Shown one piece after another: positions 33,225 to 40,518 of a stretch of DNA of 40,518 bases. Under the pieces are notes generated by a model. The model ran no database searches and was not told the DNA's origin. It saw only the letters and a list, made by a program, of their open reading frames with translations. The stretch covers positions 1-40,518 of the forward strand of contig CASEHS010000009.1 of assembly GCA_949287815.1 (NCBI GenBank), written 5' to 3'. The position numbers were made by a program, and so were the translations under genes. Origin of the DNA: an uncultured Bacillota bacterium. Its GTDB lineage: Bacteria; Bacillota; Clostridia; Christensenellales; Borkfalkiaceae. Each line of letters begins with the position of its first letter. Within the stretch, counting starts at the first letter, position 1.

Positions 33225-35339
33225 ATGCAGATACTTGTCGGAAAACACAGCGGCTTTTGCCGTGGAGTCAGCAAAGCTGTGGATACGGCTATGTCTGTTG
33301 ATTCTGAAAACACATATATACTCGGAGAGTTGATTCATAATTCATCGGTAACTCAAAAAGTGGCGGAACGCGGGATTATAACAGTCAATTCAGTATCGGA
33401 AGTTCCGCAAGGTGCGACATTGATTTTGCGTTCTCACGGTGTTGCCCCTGTAGTCTATGATGAATGTGCAAAAAAAAATATCAAAGTTATTGACTGTACA
33501 TGTGAATTTGTGAAAAGAACGCAAAGAATAATCGCTTCTTTAGTTGGTTCAGGTAAAACGATTGTTATTACAGGTAAAAAAACGCATCCTGAGGTAGTGG
33601 GATTGCTCGGTTGGTGCTGTGGTGATGCGATAGTCATTGAAAGCTTTGAAGATTTTGATTTTTCGGTTTTTGAAGGGAAAAGTGTAGCTGTTGTCAGTCA
33701 GACGACCTTCTCCGAAGAAAAATTTGAAAAAATTATTGAAAATATTGAAAAAGTATGCAAAAAAACAGTTGAGATTTTTAAAACAATTTGTTATACTACT
33801 AAGGAGCGTCAGAGAGAAGCACTGGAACTTTCTTCCAAATGCGATGCAATGATCGTACTAGGTGGGTTGCATAGCAGTAATACCAATAAATTGTATGAAA
33901 TTTGTGCCGCAAATTGTAAGAATGTGATACGCTTGTCCGATGCAAATGGGTTTCAACCCGAAAAAATAAAAAGTTATAAAATTGTAGGCTTAGTAAGCGG
34001 AGCATCTACGCCGTTTACGCAAACTCAGGAGGTTCTTTTTAAGATGGATAACAACACAGAAGTGAAAGCAACGAACGAGAATGAAATGGAGAAAGTCGTT
34101 GCCCAAATGGATGAACAGTCAAAATTGAAGAAGGGGCAGATTGTAAAGGCGACTATTTCAAAAGCGTCTGAAGATGGCGTTGCTGTTCTGTTACCGCTTT
34201 TCAAAAAAGAAATTCTTCTTGAAAAGGATGAGATCGACTGTGACGAGTATAAACCCGAAAACTTTATGGTTGGGGATGAGATCGAAGTTATGGTCGTAAG
34301 TTCCTCCAATCCCGTAAAACTTTCTCAGAAGATCATTTCCAAGATCAAGGAAGAAGAAAGCAAAATCGCTTCTATCGAAGGCGGGGAAGAGTTTGATGTT
34401 GTCTGCACTGGTTTTAATAAAGGCGGACTTACTGCGGCAATGGGAACATATTCCGTGTTCGTACCTGCCGGTTCTATCAGAATGGGATACGTTAAGGAAG
34501 AAGAGCTTCCCAAATATGTTGGTAAGAAACTTCGTTTGAAAGCGTTGGAAATCAAGAAGTCTGATCGTAAGAAAGAAATTATTGCTTCTCAGAGCATTAT
34601 TCTTAAAGAAGAAAGAAATGCAAGAGAGCAGGCTAAACGTGAAAAAGAAGAGGCGTTCTTCTCTTCCGTTAATGTCGGTGATGTGGTTGAAGGTAAAGTT
34701 GAACGTGTTACCGGATTCGGTGCATTTGTTTCTGTAAACGGTTTTGATTGCCTTGCTCATATTTCCGATTTGTCTTGGTCGGGTGTAAAGAATGTTACCG
34801 ATGTTTTGGAAATCGGTAAAGTATATCAATTTAAGGTTTTGAAGATCGATCAGGAAGCTAAAAAAGTTTCTATCGGTTACAAACAGTTGCAGCCCCAGCC
34901 TTGGGATCTCGTAGCAGAGAAATATGCTGAAGGCGATGTGGTTCACGGTAAAGTAGTAAGGATCGTTCCTTTCGGTGCATTTGTTGAAATTGAGAACGGT
35001 ATCGATGGTTTGGTACACGTTTCCCAGATCTCTCACGAATGGCTTGAAAATCCTACATCGGTGCTTACGATCGGCGAAGAAGTAGATGCGAAGATCTTGG
35101 TGCTTGATCCTGCAAACAAGAAGATGACTCTGTCTATCAAAGCTTTGTTGCCCGAACCCGAAGTTATTAAAGTGCGGAGCAAGAAAGAGAGCAACGAAGA
35201 ACGTAGCGAAAAGCCCAGAAGCAGACGTCCTCGTCAGGCAAGAGAAAACAGTGAAGACGATGAAGTCAGAGAATGGACGGAAGGCGGTCTCGGTGGAGCG
35301 TCTATAGCTGAAATGTTGCAGCTTAAAAACGATAAATAA
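33225..35339 (+). CDS. ispH: IspH–ribosomal protein S1 fusion
   Basis: 704 residues. Residues 1-272 are 4-hydroxy-3-methylbut-2-enyl diphosphate reductase, the last step of the MEP isoprenoid pathway. The [4Fe-4S] ligands are C12 (SGFCRGV), C93 (IDCTCEF) and C189 (TICYTTKERQ), with H71 in RSHG and the HPEVVG block. Residues about 305-640 hold four S1 RNA-binding repeats, the clearest two being VGDVVEGKVERVTGFGAFVS and GDVVHGKVVRIVPFGAFVEI. A basic/acidic tail ends it. This fusion is well known in clostridia. Between the domains, AGGAGG (34027-34032) precedes an in-frame ATG at 34044 (M274), so a free S1 protein could also be made. Confidence 0.95.
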   Translation: MQILVGKHSGFCRGVSKAVDTAMSVDSENTYILGELIHNSSVTQKVAERGIITVNSVSEVPQGATLILRSHGVAPVVYDECAKKNIKVIDCTCEFVKRTQRIIASLVGSGKTIVITGKKTHPEVVGLLGWCCGDAIVIESFEDFDFSVFEGKSVAVVSQTTFSEEKFEKIIENIEKVCKKTVEIFKTICYTTKERQREALELSSKCDAMIVLGGLHSSNTNKLYEICAANCKNVIRLSDANGFQPEKIKSYKIVGLVSGASTPFTQTQEVLFKMDNNTEVKATNENEMEKVVAQMDEQSKLKKGQIVKATISKASEDGVAVLLPLFKKEILLEKDEIDCDEYKPENFMVGDEIEVMVVSSSNPVKLSQKIISKIKEEESKIASIEGGEEFDVVCTGFNKGGLTAAMGTYSVFVPAGSIRMGYVKEEELPKYVGKKLRLKALEIKKSDRKKEIIASQSIILKEERNAREQAKREKEEAFFSSVNVGDVVEGKVERVTGFGAFVSVNGFDCLAHISDLSWSGVKNVTDVLEIGKVYQFKVLKIDQEAKKVSIGYKQLQPQPWDLVAEKYAEGDVVHGKVVRIVPFGAFVEIENGIDGLVHVSQISHEWLENPTSVLTIGEEVDAKILVLDPANKKMTLSIKALLPEPEVIKVRSKKESNEERSEKPRSRRPRQARENSEDDEVREWTEGGLGGASIAEMLQLKNDK
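34027..34046 (+). promoter_or_regulatory. Possible internal ribosome binding site and start in ispH–rpsA
   Basis: AGGAGG at 34027-34032 followed after 11 bases by an in-frame ATG (34044-34046), located exactly at the IspH/S1 domain boundary. The spacing is somewhat long, but the position would yield a 431-residue stand-alone S1-like protein. Confidence 0.4.
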
Positions 35340-35344
35340 TTAAT

Positions 35345-35373
35345 ACAGATGCCCCGCAATGCGGGGCATCTGT
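35345..35373 (+). terminator. GC-rich hairpin between ispH–rpsA and htpG
   Basis: A 13-bp perfect stem (35345-35357/35361-35373) with a three-base loop. The following sequence is GTTTAAAG, not a T-run, and no promoter is seen before htpG. It may therefore be an attenuator or an mRNA 3'-end stabiliser and not a full stop. Confidence 0.6.
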
Positions 35374-35391
35374 GTTTAAAGAGGTGTTAAT

Positions 35392-37257
35392 ATGTCTAAA
35401 CAAGGTAACATACGTATTTCAAGCGAAAATATGATGCCGATCATCAAAAAATGGCTGTATTCCGATAAGGATATCTTTTTGCGTGAAATTGTTGCAAACG
35501 GAATCGATGCGATCACGAAGTTTAAAAAACTTGTAGAAATGGGTGAGGCTGAATCCGATAATTCAGAGTATTGTATTAAAATTTCATTGGATAAAGATGC
35601 TAAGACTCTTTCGGTGGAAGATAACGGCATCGGCATGACGGCAGATGAGGTTGAGAAATACATTACTCAAATCGCTTTTTCAGGTGCTGCGGATTTTCTT
35701 TCCAATTATGAAAAAGCAAACGGGGACGGGATTATAGGGCATTTTGGTCTTGGATTTTATTCTGCTTATATGGTTTCTGAAAATATTGAAATTTTCACAA
35801 AATCATATCAAAAAGATGCGGAAGGAGTTCGTTGGGAATCTGACGGCGAAAGCGTTTATACATTAGAAGAGTATAAAAAAGAGGATCGCGGCACAAAAAT
35901 CGTCATGCACATTTCCGAAGATGAAAAAGAGTTTTTGGATGAAGGCAGGATCCGCAGTCTGATCGATAAATATTGTTCATTTATGCCGTACAATATTTAT
36001 TTTAACTTCACGGGGAAAGACGATAAGCCGCTCAACGACACTTATCCTTTATATCTTAAAGATCCCAAGGAATGTACGGAAGAAGAATATAAGGAATTTT
36101 ACCGTAAGACGTTCCATGATTATCACGATCCATTGTTCTGGATACATTTGAATATGGATTATCCTTTCCGTTTGAAAGGAATTCTTTATTTCCCTAAGGT
36201 AAAGAATAAAACGGAACTTGAACGCGGTCACGTAAAACTTTATTGTAATCAGGTTTATATTGCTGATAATATTAAAGAAGTCATTCCTGAATTTTTGACT
36301 TTGTTGAACGGTGTAATCGATTGTCCCGATATTCCGCTCAATGTATCGAGAAGCTTTTTGCAAAACGACAGGCAGGTTCAGAAAATTTCTCGGCATATCA
36401 CCAAAAAAGTTGCGGACAAATTGACAGGCCTTTTTAATAACGACCGTGAAAAATTTATTCAGTGCTGGTCTGATGTTTCTGTATTTGTAAAACTGGGCTG
36501 TATTAAGGATGAGGATTTTTATAATAAAGTAAAAGATATAATTATCTATAAAGATCTTGACGGTGTATACAGGAACTTTGATGAGTATCTGAAATTTTTA
36601 CATCCGGAAAAGGAAGATCAAAAAGAAGAAGCAAGCAAAGAAGATTCGACCGAAACAAAAACTGAAAAAGAACCTGAAACAATTTATTACGTTTCAGATG
36701 AAGCAGGACAAGCACAGTATATAAGTCTTTTCAGGCAGGCTGGATTAAATGCGCTTGTTTGTGATACATTTATCGATACGCATTTTATCAGTTATCTGGA
36801 ATATAAAGAACCGACAAAAATGCGTTTTCTGAGAATAGACGCAGATATTGATGCTGCATTGAAAAGCGAAACGACTAATTCAGATGATACTAAGGAACTT
36901 ACTGAGGCATTTAAGGCAGAGCTGAAAAATACAACGATCGCAGTAAAAGCGGAAAAATTTAAGACAACCGAAGTCAGTGCCGTGATCAATGTAGCTGAAT
37001 TTTCAAGAAGATTTGGTGAAATGAATGCTTTTTACGGATTGGCAGGTGCTGATGTCGACAGAGATATGACTTTGGTTTTAAATTTGTCAAATCCTATTGT
37101 ACAGGCATTTATGGGATTGGATGAAGAGAAACGTAAATTTGTTGCCAATCAGATTTACTATCTTGCTATGCTTTCTTATAAGAAACTCAGTTCTGATGAA
37201 ATGAAAGATTTTGCAGAAAGCAGTAATTGCTTGTTGGAAAATTATATAAACAAATAA
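35392..37257 (+). CDS. htpG: Chaperone HtpG (Hsp90)
   Basis: ATP-dependent cytosolic chaperone dimer of 621 residues. The N-terminal GHKL ATPase shows FLREIVANGIDAITKFKK (canonical form SNASDA; the ATP-magnesium asparagine is kept), VEDNGIGMTADEV and IGHFGLGFYSAYMVS. The middle domain contains LPLNVSRS-like IPLNVSRSFLQ with the catalytic-loop arginine. The C-terminal dimerisation domain ends at NCLLENYINK and lacks the MEEVD of eukaryotic Hsp90. A charged segment (QKEEASKEDSTETKTEKE) lies between middle and C-terminal parts. GAGGTG precedes the ATG. No CIRCE-type heat-shock operator was seen. Confidence 0.95.
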   Translation: MSKQGNIRISSENMMPIIKKWLYSDKDIFLREIVANGIDAITKFKKLVEMGEAESDNSEYCIKISLDKDAKTLSVEDNGIGMTADEVEKYITQIAFSGAADFLSNYEKANGDGIIGHFGLGFYSAYMVSENIEIFTKSYQKDAEGVRWESDGESVYTLEEYKKEDRGTKIVMHISEDEKEFLDEGRIRSLIDKYCSFMPYNIYFNFTGKDDKPLNDTYPLYLKDPKECTEEEYKEFYRKTFHDYHDPLFWIHLNMDYPFRLKGILYFPKVKNKTELERGHVKLYCNQVYIADNIKEVIPEFLTLLNGVIDCPDIPLNVSRSFLQNDRQVQKISRHITKKVADKLTGLFNNDREKFIQCWSDVSVFVKLGCIKDEDFYNKVKDIIIYKDLDGVYRNFDEYLKFLHPEKEDQKEEASKEDSTETKTEKEPETIYYVSDEAGQAQYISLFRQAGLNALVCDTFIDTHFISYLEYKEPTKMRFLRIDADIDAALKSETTNSDDTKELTEAFKAELKNTTIAVKAEKFKTTEVSAVINVAEFSRRFGEMNAFYGLAGADVDRDMTLVLNLSNPIVQAFMGLDEEKRKFVANQIYYLAMLSYKKLSSDEMKDFAESSNCLLENYINK

Positions 37258-37287
37258 TCTGAAATTAAAACAGATCGGGAAATCATC

Positions 37288-37323
37288 TTGCGGGGCGAAT
37301 TTTATTCGTTCCGCAAATTTTTT
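37288..37323 (+). terminator. Rho-independent terminator of htpG
   Basis: TTGCGGGGCGAAT (37288-37300) pairs with ATTCGTTCCGCAA (37304-37316), a 13-bp stem including two G-U pairs, then ATTTTTT. Confidence 0.85.
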
Positions 37324-37343
37324 ATAATTTTTATACATTTTTC

Positions 37344-37372
37344 TTGCATAAATGTATATTTTATTGTATAAT
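37344..37372 (+). promoter_or_regulatory. nadK–argR–recN promoter, predicted leaderless
   Basis: TTGCAT (37344-37349), 17-bp spacer, TATAAT (37367-37372). Six bases separate the -10 from ATG 37379, so the A of the start codon is the expected transcription start. There is no ribosome binding site. Confidence 0.75.
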
Positions 37373-37378
37373 AAAAAC

Positions 37379-38194
37379 ATGAAAGTCGGAATTTATTGTA
37401 ATAGCACAACAAAAAAATTTTTGCCTATTCAGGAAGCGTTATTGTCTCTTTTGAACAGCAGAGGGATAGAATATTCACTTTGCTATACACCCGAAGAGAT
37501 AGGTTCACCTGAAATATTGATCGTATTGGGTGGGGACGGGACAATTTTAAAAGCGGCAATCGATGCAGGGAAAAAAGGAATTAAAATTCTCGGCATTAAT
37601 TCAGGAAGTCTTGGGTTCCTTACAGAGTTTGAGGGAGAGCAGATCGAAAGAGCCGTTTCTTTGATTTCAGGAAATTATACTACGGAAAAGCGGAGTGTAC
37701 TGGAAATTTGTTCAGGTGGTCAAAAATGGTACGCCTTGAATGAAGCATTGTTTTTTCGGCGTTATAATGAAAATGCAGAAAATAATGTGGTGGTTTTGGC
37801 TGCGAAAATAGACGGTAAAAAAGTAGATACTTTCGTGGGTGACGGAATTATTATCAGTACGCCTACGGGTTCTACGGCATATTCGCTTTCGGCGGGCGGT
37901 GCAATTCTGACACCGGATTTGCGTGCGTTTATTCTTACGCCGGTATGTACCCATTCTTTGCACAATAGGCCGATCGTTTATTCCGATGAAAGTAAGCTCA
38001 CGGTAATTACAGAGGATGTAGAAGATTCTGTTGCATTATATTGTGACGGGCGGTTTTGCGCGAATCTTAAAAAAGGTGAAAATCCTGTAATTAAGAAAGC
38101 CGGGTTTGAAGTGGAATTTATTAAAAGTGACGATAATAATTTTTTTGACAGGTTATTGTTTAAACTCAATAAATGGAGTGATCAGAGAGGTTGA
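37379..38194 (+). CDS. nadK: NAD kinase
   Basis: ATP- or polyphosphate-dependent phosphorylation of NAD to NADP. The 271 residues start at ATG 37379 (MKVGIYCNS); an upstream TTG at 37352 lies within the promoter. Motifs are the GGDGTILKAA phosphate loop, GINSGSLGFLTEF, DGIIISTPTGSTAYSLSAGGAILTP and LHNRPIV. The promoter sits six bases before the ATG and no Shine-Dalgarno is present, so translation is predicted to be leaderless. It leads the nadK–argR–recN cluster conserved in Gram-positive bacteria; argR starts 3 bp after its stop. Confidence 0.95.
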   Translation: MKVGIYCNSTTKKFLPIQEALLSLLNSRGIEYSLCYTPEEIGSPEILIVLGGDGTILKAAIDAGKKGIKILGINSGSLGFLTEFEGEQIERAVSLISGNYTTEKRSVLEICSGGQKWYALNEALFFRRYNENAENNVVVLAAKIDGKKVDTFVGDGIIISTPTGSTAYSLSAGGAILTPDLRAFILTPVCTHSLHNRPIVYSDESKLTVITEDVEDSVALYCDGRFCANLKKGENPVIKKAGFEVEFIKSDDNNFFDRLLFKLNKWSDQRG

Positions 38195-38197
38195 TTT

Positions 38198-38650
38198 ATG
38201 ATGAGAAGCGGAAGACATGCGGCTATTTTAGAAATAATTTCAAAAAATGAAATCGAAACACAGGAGGAGCTTTGCGAACAGCTGAATAAGCATAATTATA
38301 GTGTTACGCAGGCCACTGTATCGAGGGACATTAAAGAGTTAAGGTTATTTAAAGTTGCCGGAGTAGAGAAAAAATATAAATATGCCTATATCGATGAAGG
38401 CGGAAACAAAATTTCTCCGAAAATGCACAATCTTTTCCGAGAATGTGTTTTGTCTATTCGTTCTGCATTAAATCAGGTAGTAGTTAAAACATTGCGTGGA
38501 AATGGCAGTAATGCCGGAATGATTGTAGATAAATTAAATTTTCCGGAAGTTGTAGGATCTATTGCAGGTGACGATACACTGCTGATTGTTACCGTCAGCG
38601 AAGAAAAGGCTAAAATAGTTGTGGAAAAACTCAACGAGTTTCTTAAATAA
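38198..38650 (+). CDS. argR: Arginine repressor
   Basis: 150-residue arginine-responsive repressor/activator of arginine metabolism, a hexamer. The N-terminal winged helix contains IETQEELCEQLNKHNYSVTQ and ATVSRDIKELRL. The C-terminal oligomerisation domain has GSNAGMIVDKL and GSIAGDDTLLIV, whose GDD aspartates bind arginine. ATG at 38198 or the next ATG at 38201 could both be used after AGAGG. No arginine biosynthetic genes or ARG boxes were noticed in the window, so its targets lie elsewhere. It is positioned between nadK and recN as in other clostridia. Confidence 0.95.
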   Translation: MMRSGRHAAILEIISKNEIETQEELCEQLNKHNYSVTQATVSRDIKELRLFKVAGVEKKYKYAYIDEGGNKISPKMHNLFRECVLSIRSALNQVVVKTLRGNGSNAGMIVDKLNFPEVVGSIAGDDTLLIVTVSEEKAKIVVEKLNEFLK

Positions 38651-38652
38651 TC

Positions 38653-40347
38653 ATGCTTGAAAAATTAATTGTAAAAAATATCGCATTGATAGGATATGCG
38701 GAACTGGAATTCAGTAAAGGGCTGAATATATTGTCAGGTGAAACGGGCGCAGGTAAGTCTGTTTTATTGGACAGCATTAATTTTGCTTTGGGCGCGAAAG
38801 CGGACAAAAGTATGATACGTTACGGCGAAAAAGAGTGCAGTGTTTCAGCCATTTTTTCTGTCAGTGAAAATAGTGAGGTTCGCCAAGAACTTAATGACTT
38901 GGATATTGAAGCGGACGACGAGTTGATTTTAAACAGAAAATTCAAAGATGACGGCAGAGGTGAAATCAGGGTAAACGGCGTTCCCGTGAATGCTTCCATG
39001 CTCAGAAAGATCACTTCAAAACTCGTGGACGTTCATGGTCAGAGCGAGCATTTTTATTTGCTGAGCGAAGCGCATCAGTTGGAAGTCATTGACAGATATG
39101 CGGGAGAAAAGGTAACTGCTCTGAAAGAAGAACTTCGCAAATTGGTTTCGGAGCGTAAAGTCTTGCAGGAGTCTTTGCGCGCTTTGGGCGGTGATGAAGC
39201 AGAACGCGGCAGAAGGCTTGATATTTTAAAGTATCAGTTAGAAGAAATCGATCGTGCGGAACTCAAAGAAAATGAAGAAGATGAGCTTCAAGCCAGAAAG
39301 CTTGTTTTAGTCAATATAGAGAAAATTATGCAGGCATTGAATAGTGCTTGTGAATTTTTTTCGGGGGACGGAGCTGCCAACGATTGTCTTAGCGGAGCCA
39401 GAAGATCTCTTGGCGAGATTTCCTCGTTCAGTGATGAATACTCCAAATATTATGAAAGGGCTGAAAGTCTTTTGTTTGAAGCAGAGGATCTGGCGGAATC
39501 GTTGCATTCGTCGGTTGACGGGCTTACATATGATGAGTCCGAAGCAGAAGAAGTGGAGAACCGTCTTGATTTGATCAAGTCTTTAAAAAAGAAATACGGT
39601 ACGACGATCTCTGATATATTTAATTACAGAGAAAAGATAGAAAAAGAATTTGAGCTTTTGCAAAATTGCGACGAAGAAAGTGCAAAACTTTCTGAGAAGT
39701 TAAGAAAAAACAGCGACAAAACTGTTACGGTTTGCAGAGAATTAACTTCTTTACGTAAAAAAGCGGCAGATGAATTTTGCAAAAAGGTCAGCCGTGAGCT
39801 GACTACTTTAAATATTAAAAATGCTAATTTTTGTGCACAGTTTGATGATTATAATGATTCGTTTGCGGAAAAATCTGGTACAATAGGCGCGGACAGTATG
39901 CGTTTTATGTTTTCGGCGAACGCAGGTGAACCTTTAAAACCGCTCAGTAAAGTCATCAGTGGCGGTGAAATGAGCAGGTTAATGCTTGCAATCAAAACGC
40001 AGATGTCGGGATTGAACGAAATCGGCACTTATATTTTTGATGAGATCGATGCAGGAATAAGCGGAATTACCGCAAAAGTTGTGGCTGAGAAGTTCGCTGA
40101 TATTTCTGTCGGCTGCCAGATTATTGCGGTATCACACCTTGCACAGATCGCGGCAATGGCAGATACTAATTTTCTGATATTTAAGCAGGAGGAAGAAGGA
40201 AAAACGTTAACAAAAATACAGCCTCTTTCTGAAGAAGATAAAAGAGCGGAACTTGTTCGTTTGTTGGGCGGTGAGCGGCATAGTACGGCTGCAGAGTCTC
40301 TTGCGTCAGAATTGATAGCTTCTTCTGAGCAATATAAAAATCATTAA
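38653..40347 (+). CDS. recN: DNA repair protein RecN
   Basis: SMC-like ATPase acting early in recombinational repair of double-strand breaks. The 564 residues hold Walker A GETGAGKSVLLDSI near the N-terminus, a central coiled-coil region (about 160-370, rich in Glu/Lys/Leu heptads), the ABC signature VISGGEMSRLMLAIK and Walker B TYIFDEIDAGISG. AVSHLAQIAAMAD follows. It begins 2 bp after argR without a strong ribosome site of its own, so translation is probably coupled. An AT-only inverted repeat at 40365-40394 follows the stop and may end the transcript weakly. Confidence 0.96.
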   Translation: MLEKLIVKNIALIGYAELEFSKGLNILSGETGAGKSVLLDSINFALGAKADKSMIRYGEKECSVSAIFSVSENSEVRQELNDLDIEADDELILNRKFKDDGRGEIRVNGVPVNASMLRKITSKLVDVHGQSEHFYLLSEAHQLEVIDRYAGEKVTALKEELRKLVSERKVLQESLRALGGDEAERGRRLDILKYQLEEIDRAELKENEEDELQARKLVLVNIEKIMQALNSACEFFSGDGAANDCLSGARRSLGEISSFSDEYSKYYERAESLLFEAEDLAESLHSSVDGLTYDESEAEEVENRLDLIKSLKKKYGTTISDIFNYREKIEKEFELLQNCDEESAKLSEKLRKNSDKTVTVCRELTSLRKKAADEFCKKVSRELTTLNIKNANFCAQFDDYNDSFAEKSGTIGADSMRFMFSANAGEPLKPLSKVISGGEMSRLMLAIKTQMSGLNEIGTYIFDEIDAGISGITAKVVAEKFADISVGCQIIAVSHLAQIAAMADTNFLIFKQEEEGKTLTKIQPLSEEDKRAELVRLLGGERHSTAAESLASELIASSEQYKNH

Positions 40348-40419
40348 ATTTTGATCGTTTGCAGATTTTTATTGAAAATAATTTTAATAAAAATATGTTT
40401 GAAGAATAACCGAGCAAAA

Positions 40420-40518
40420 TGAAGTGAACCCCAAAGTTTGGACAAAAAATATAATTAAAATGCTTGGTAGTGAGTTCGGTACCCAACCGGGCTCATTCCT
40501 TTTAGTTTGAGAGAGATC
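40420..40518. mobile_element. Right end of an IS3-family (IS150-like) insertion sequence, cut by the window edge
   Basis: A terminal repeat starting TGAAGTGAACCCCAAAGTTTGGACA (40420-40444) has the TG start and the CCCCAAA-GTTTGGACA core of IS3/IS150-group ends. Directly inside it, the minus strand encodes the C-terminus of the transposase. The rest of the element lies beyond 40518, so target duplication and intactness cannot be checked. Confidence 0.8.
40455..40518 (-). CDS. IS3-family transposase, C-terminal fragment
   Basis: The last 20 complete codons read ISLKLKGMSPVGYRTHYQAF and then TAA. The KLKGMSPV-YR block is the hallmark C-terminus of OrfB (DDE integrase) of IS3-family IS150-group elements. 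The stop lies about 10 bp inside the inverted terminal repeat, as usual. The gene is oriented toward recN and its main part lies outside the window. Confidence 0.85.
   Translation of the reverse strand, partial: ISLKLKGMSPVGYRTHYQAF

Noticed and set aside
34191-35036. 281-codon open frame on the minus strand inside the S1 part of ispH–rpsA
   Set aside because: It is antisense to a strongly conserved gene, has no ribosome site and low-complexity aromatic-rich translation; a shadow of biased codons.

Overview
The window is about 40.5 kb of chromosomal DNA from a low-GC anaerobic member of the Bacillota, most likely class Clostridia. Supporting signs are consensus sigma-A promoters and strong AGGAGG-type ribosome binding sites, the clostridial IspH–ribosomal protein S1 fusion, the pta–ackA acetate pathway, a biotin-dependent sodium-pumping decarboxylase, and the neighbourhoods (flavoprotein)–cmk–plsC–ispH/rpsA and nadK–argR–recN. 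The genus cannot be named from the sequence alone. Apart from the start of an IS3-family insertion sequence at the right edge, it is core chromosome.

Left part (1-6639): a gene-free stretch holds two diverged, head-to-head copies of a hairpin-containing element (1-287) and a 6S-like regulatory RNA on the minus strand (about 430-662). Pyridoxal kinase is then divergent from a plus-strand run of a short-chain dehydrogenase, glycerol kinase, a sugar/maltose-type O-acetyltransferase, thymidylate synthase and dihydrofolate reductase. The run ends in the decapitated remnant of an ABC-type permease.

Middle part (6703-18412): a lactaldehyde reductase; a MarR regulator with a palindromic operator and a MATE efflux gene broken by two compensating frameshifts; an archaeal-type aspartyl-tRNA synthetase; birA–bioY (biotin ligase/repressor plus biotin uptake) behind a BirA-type operator; tRNA-Pro(CGG); a small zinc-ribbon protein; and gyrB–gyrA.

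Second half (18441-30218): tmcAL, pta–ackA (acetyl-CoA to acetate with ATP), two bacterial PH-domain membrane proteins, and rpmF. An AraC-type regulator is divergent from a five-gene decarboxylase/transcarboxylase operon: a divergent acyl-CoA carboxyltransferase, an OadG-like subunit, a free biotin carrier, an OadB-type Na+ pump and a biotin-domain-less OadA-type carboxyltransferase. BirA and BioY earlier in the window would supply and attach the biotin this complex needs.

Right part (30281-40518): HI0933/BaiN-type flavoprotein, a chorismate mutase (AroH)–cytidylate kinase fusion, plsC, the IspH–S1 fusion with a possible internal translation start, htpG, nadK, argR, recN, and the end of an IS3-family element.

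The most notable findings are the AroH–Cmk fusion; the two-carboxyltransferase sodium-pump operon with a degenerate 12S-like subunit; a recurring promoter layout that predicts leaderless mRNAs for birA, nadK, the AraC regulator and probably the dehydrogenase; a BirA operator that also looks like the aspS terminator; and the paired hairpin elements at the left edge. All assignments rest on reading the sequence and recalled family knowledge; no database search was run.
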